Assembly: GCA_031284445.1 (NCBI GenBank)
Contig: JAISZW010000102.1
Span: 1 to 7,586, forward strand
Length of the DNA: 7,586 nt
Direction of reading: 5' to 3'
From: Candidatus Methanovirga basalitermitum
Lineage (GTDB): Archaea > Methanobacteriota > Methanobacteria > Methanobacteriales > Methanobacteriaceae
Part shown: piece after piece, positions 5,391 to 7,586 of the stretch
Layout of the letters: every line of letters starts with the position of its first letter
Position numbering within the stretch: the stretch's first letter is position 1
Translations under genes and position numbers: made by a program
The notes under the pieces: model-generated
What the model was told of the DNA's origin: nothing
The model's input: only the letters and a program-made list of their open reading frames with translations
The model's database searches: none

Positions 5391-5767
5391 TGATATTATT
5401 TAAATTATCTGGTGAAAATTTTCCTAAACCTAATGGAGATGGTGTTATAAAATTATTACGTTCTGGTGGCCTAAGAAACGTTGATAATTATGAAGATGTT
5501 GTAATTGTAAATAAAGATAAAATTTTATATAAAGGTTATTTACAAGGCATTAGTAATGATGGATATTGGACTATTAATAAAGTAACATTGAATCCCATGT
5601 TAAATTGTAAAGGTAATCTTTACATTGCGTTTTTTCATAATTTAATCATTCCTGGCGCTAACCAAGGATCACAAAAATTAACAACGACATGGAAGATTGC
5701 AACAATTGAAGAAATTTTTAACAATTCAATAGATCTTCCGAGTTTTAAGAGGTGATTGAATGAGTAA
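5390..5767 (+). CDS. Unknown 125-aa protein, middle gene of the methyltransferase/nuclease operon
   Basis: I do not recognise this protein. It has 125 residues, no membrane segment or signal peptide, and alternating hydrophobic stretches that suggest mostly beta structure (VVIVNKDKILYKGYL, YWTINKVTL, LYIAFFHNLIIPG), then a C-terminal helix (IATIEEIFNN). Under the standard code it would end at TGA 5753-5755; with UGA=Trp it continues as WLNE to TAA 5765-5767 and overlaps the nuclease gene by eight bases (ATGAGTAA). The ATG overlaps the methyltransferase stop (TAATG). Such overlaps on both sides make it very likely a subunit or accessory of the same system, for instance a target-recognition or specificity partner for the short methyltransferase, or an immunity/control protein for the nuclease. 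These roles are guesses from context. Confidence 0.82.
5749..5756 (+). promoter_or_regulatory. Strong Shine-Dalgarno GAGGTGAT for the nuclease
   Basis: GAGGTGAT is an eight-base match to the 16S rRNA 3' end, with its GAGG core 7 nt before the ATG at 5760. It sits inside the end of the 125-aa gene and is the best ribosome site in the window, in contrast to the leaderless starts elsewhere. Confidence 0.75.
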
Positions 5768-7436
5768 AGATATTTTACCGAAATACGAAGGCATTTTTGA
5801 TATTATAAATTCTGGTTCTGTAATACATATTCCATTTTATCAACGAAAATATGTTTGGAAAAATGAAGTGAAAATTTTCTTAGAAGATATAGAACATTTA
5901 CTGGATACGACATATTTTGGACAAATAGTTTTTCGTGAAAATACTACCCCTGGAGCAAGTGGAGAAAGAATATTAAATGTTATTGATGGACAACAACGAA
6001 TTACGACATCAATTTTAATTTTAAAAGTTTTATACAAAAAATTTTGTGATCTTGGCATTAATACTGACTTAAATCAAGCAATGGAAAATATTAAAGAAAA
6101 GTTTAAAAATATTTCATATGAGTTCGATACTTTTAAAAAAATTTTAAATGATGAAGAGATTGAAAAAAATAATAATGAAATTTATTGCGCTTGATTGACA
6201 ATTAATGAATTTTTTAAAAATAAAACAAAACAACAATTAGAGCAATTTCAAGAAAATTTTAGAAATAATGTAAAAATTGTAACACTAACTTGTAAATATT
6301 ATTCAAATAAAGATGAATTAACTATTTTTGCTGATATTAATTCTAAAGGAAAGCCATTGAGCATTGGTCAATTATTTAAAAATTGGTGTTTTAAAAATTG
6401 TATACACGATATTTTAGAAAATAACGATAAAGTATTACAAGAATTATGATCAAAATATTGTAAAGGATTAGATGGCGAAAATAGTGATGGTTTTTTTGAA
6501 TCATTGTACTATTATAAAACACCTAATGAATTTTCTACAGAAGAAAAATCAAGAATGTTATTGAAGGAAATTTCAAAATTATTTAATACAACAAATGAAG
6601 AGCTTGATATTGATGGCTTTACTAAAATGTTGGTGAGGATTAGTAATTTAAAAACTATATATGATCAAATCAAAGACAATAGCATATATAATCGGATCAC
6701 CGATATTACACGGAAAATTTCGCCAAGTAAAAAAAATTTATTTTATCCAATACTTTATTATTTTTATGAAAATGCTGTGGCCAATGAAGAGCAAAAAGAA
6801 ATAATAGTAAAATGTTGTTTTTGGGCAGCATGTGAATATATACACGGAGGACAAGGAGATTCACAGACAAAAAGGACATTTTTCGAACGTATACATAAAT
6901 ATTTTGCGACAAAAAATTTTAGTGAAATTTATAAAATTAATATCGATATATCTATCGATAGTTTTAAAAATTATGCAAAAGATGATTGAGCTATCAAATT
7001 TATATTATGATGTATTGATATTTTTCCTAATGGTTTTTATGCTGATGATACTAACTGAACTTTTAACGATAAAAACATAACTGTGGAGCATATTATGCCG
7101 CAATCACTAAGTGATAGCGTTATATGAAAAGAGAAATTATCTAAAAATAGTAAATTAAGTAGTGAAGATATAAAAAGTGGATATGACAAGTATAAAAATA
7201 AAATTGGTAATTTTTTATTACTGACACAAAAAATTAATTCAACCGTTGGAAATAAATATATAACTGATAAACAAAAGGAATATGAAAACTATTGTAAGGG
7301 TTTAAAGACATATATGAATAATGATGAAAGAATTGATGTAAGTAGAAAAAATTCATGAAATTTCGAAGATATAGAAAGAAGAACTGACGCACTTTCTAGT
7401 TTAATTATGAAAATAATTGAAAATATTAATAATTAA
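5760..7436 (+). CDS. DUF262-DUF1524 nuclease (GmrSD/SspE/BrxU-type restriction protein)
   Basis: A 558-residue fused defence nuclease. The N-terminal DUF262 (GmrS-like) domain shows IPFYQRKYVWK at 24-34, DGQQRITT at 76-83 and FADINSKGKPLS at 190-201, the three hallmark motifs linked to nucleotide binding and hydrolysis. A helical middle follows (~210-430). The C-terminal DUF1524 (GmrD-like) domain has the His-Me-finger motif VEHIMPQ at 442-448 with catalytic H444, then IGNFLLLTQ around 482-490 and NSTVGNK at 493-499. All parts expected of an active enzyme are present. Seven TGA codons read as Trp keep the frame open; the standard code would cut it into at least four pieces. Relatives cleave modified phage DNA (GmrSD, BrxU) or act with phosphorothioation (SspE). 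Here it shares an operon with a methyltransferase, which suggests a link to that mark. Confidence 0.93.
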
Positions 7437-7437
7437 T

Positions 7438-7443
7438 TATAAT
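7438..7443 (+). promoter_or_regulatory. -10 box TATAAT of efp
   Basis: A perfect TATAAT two bases after the nuclease stop and 6 nt before the efp ATG. TTGAAA at 7417-7422 could be a -35 with a short 15-nt spacer. It separates the housekeeping gene from the switchable operon. Confidence 0.65.
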
Positions 7444-7449
7444 ATTTCT

Positions 7450-7586
7450 ATGGCAACAATTATTCACGCAAAAGATTTAAGACCAGGAATGACTTACTTA
7501 GATAATGGTAATATTTTTTTAGTATTAGAAAACACATTCAATAAAACCTCACAAGCTAAAGCCGTAATTAAAGTTCGAGTAAGAAA
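7450..7586 (+). CDS. efp: Translation elongation factor P, 5' part only
   Basis: EF-P binds ribosomes stalled at proline runs and speeds peptide-bond formation. The 45 full codons present match the N-terminal KOW-like domain: DLRPGMTYLDNGNIFLVLE followed by FNKTSQAKAV and IKVRVRN. The gene is cut by the right window edge at about a quarter of the usual ~185 residues. The start is the first ATG, 6 nt after TATAAT, no Shine-Dalgarno. Oddity: the tip loop that reads KPGKG in many bacteria, with the second Lys modified, reads KTSQA here, so the modified Lys position holds Gln by this alignment (Q35). Identification is firm; the tip-loop comparison is by eye. Confidence 0.93.
   Translation, partial: MATIIHAKDLRPGMTYLDNGNIFLVLENTFNKTSQAKAVIKVRVR

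Noticed and set aside
6195..7080. Reading the nuclease region as several separate small genes or a pseudogene
   Set aside because: Breaks occur only at TGA codons; with UGA=Trp the frame is continuous and the DUF262 and DUF1524 motifs are in the right order and spacing.

Overview
This is an AT-rich window in which UGA must be read as tryptophan. At least seven of the reading frames are intact only under translation table 4 (seryl-tRNA synthetase, both membrane proteins, the methyltransferase, the 125-aa protein and the DUF262/DUF1524 nuclease all carry in-frame TGA). With the low GC, the sparse Shine-Dalgarno use and the small lysine-rich coiled-coil paralogs, this points to a mollicute of the Mycoplasma/Spiroplasma kind. 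I cannot name the species. No rRNA, tRNA, insertion sequence or CRISPR array was seen.

Layout. On the minus strand, read from about 3642 down to 1, there are: a coiled-coil protein (paralog B), a possible 34-aa ORF, a second coiled-coil protein (paralog A), serS, a multi-pass membrane protein of YwaF/TIGR02206 type, and a phosphoserine-phosphatase-like HAD enzyme that runs off the left edge. On the plus strand, from 3747 rightwards, there are: another multi-pass membrane protein (resembles the mycoplasmal DUF5378 family), a three-gene cassette (cytosine-C5 methyltransferase-like gene, unknown 125-aa protein, DUF262-DUF1524 nuclease of the GmrSD/SspE/BrxU type), and the 5' part of efp, which runs off the right edge.

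Main point. The three-gene cassette looks like a compact DNA modification/defence system under phase variation. The methyltransferase start codon and promoter are in one frame and the conserved catalytic body is in another. The junction is an (AG)8 tract at 4637-4652. Adding one AG unit (n=9), or any n divisible by three, restores one continuous frame; the sequenced copy is therefore in the OFF state. The three genes overlap (TAATG, then ATGAGTAA) and the two downstream genes carry strong Shine-Dalgarno sites, so their expression may follow the switch in part. A DUF262/DUF1524 nuclease next to a switchable methyltransferase raises the question whether the nuclease needs, or is blocked by, the modification.

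Regulation. Seven starts (2634, 3097, 3214, 3642, 3747, 4601, 7450) have a TATAAT-like -10 box only 6-9 nt before the ATG and no Shine-Dalgarno, as expected for leaderless mRNAs. Shine-Dalgarno sites appear only inside the defence operon. An (AT)13 tract sits between -35-like and -10-like elements before the YwaF-type gene and could be a second, transcriptional, switch.
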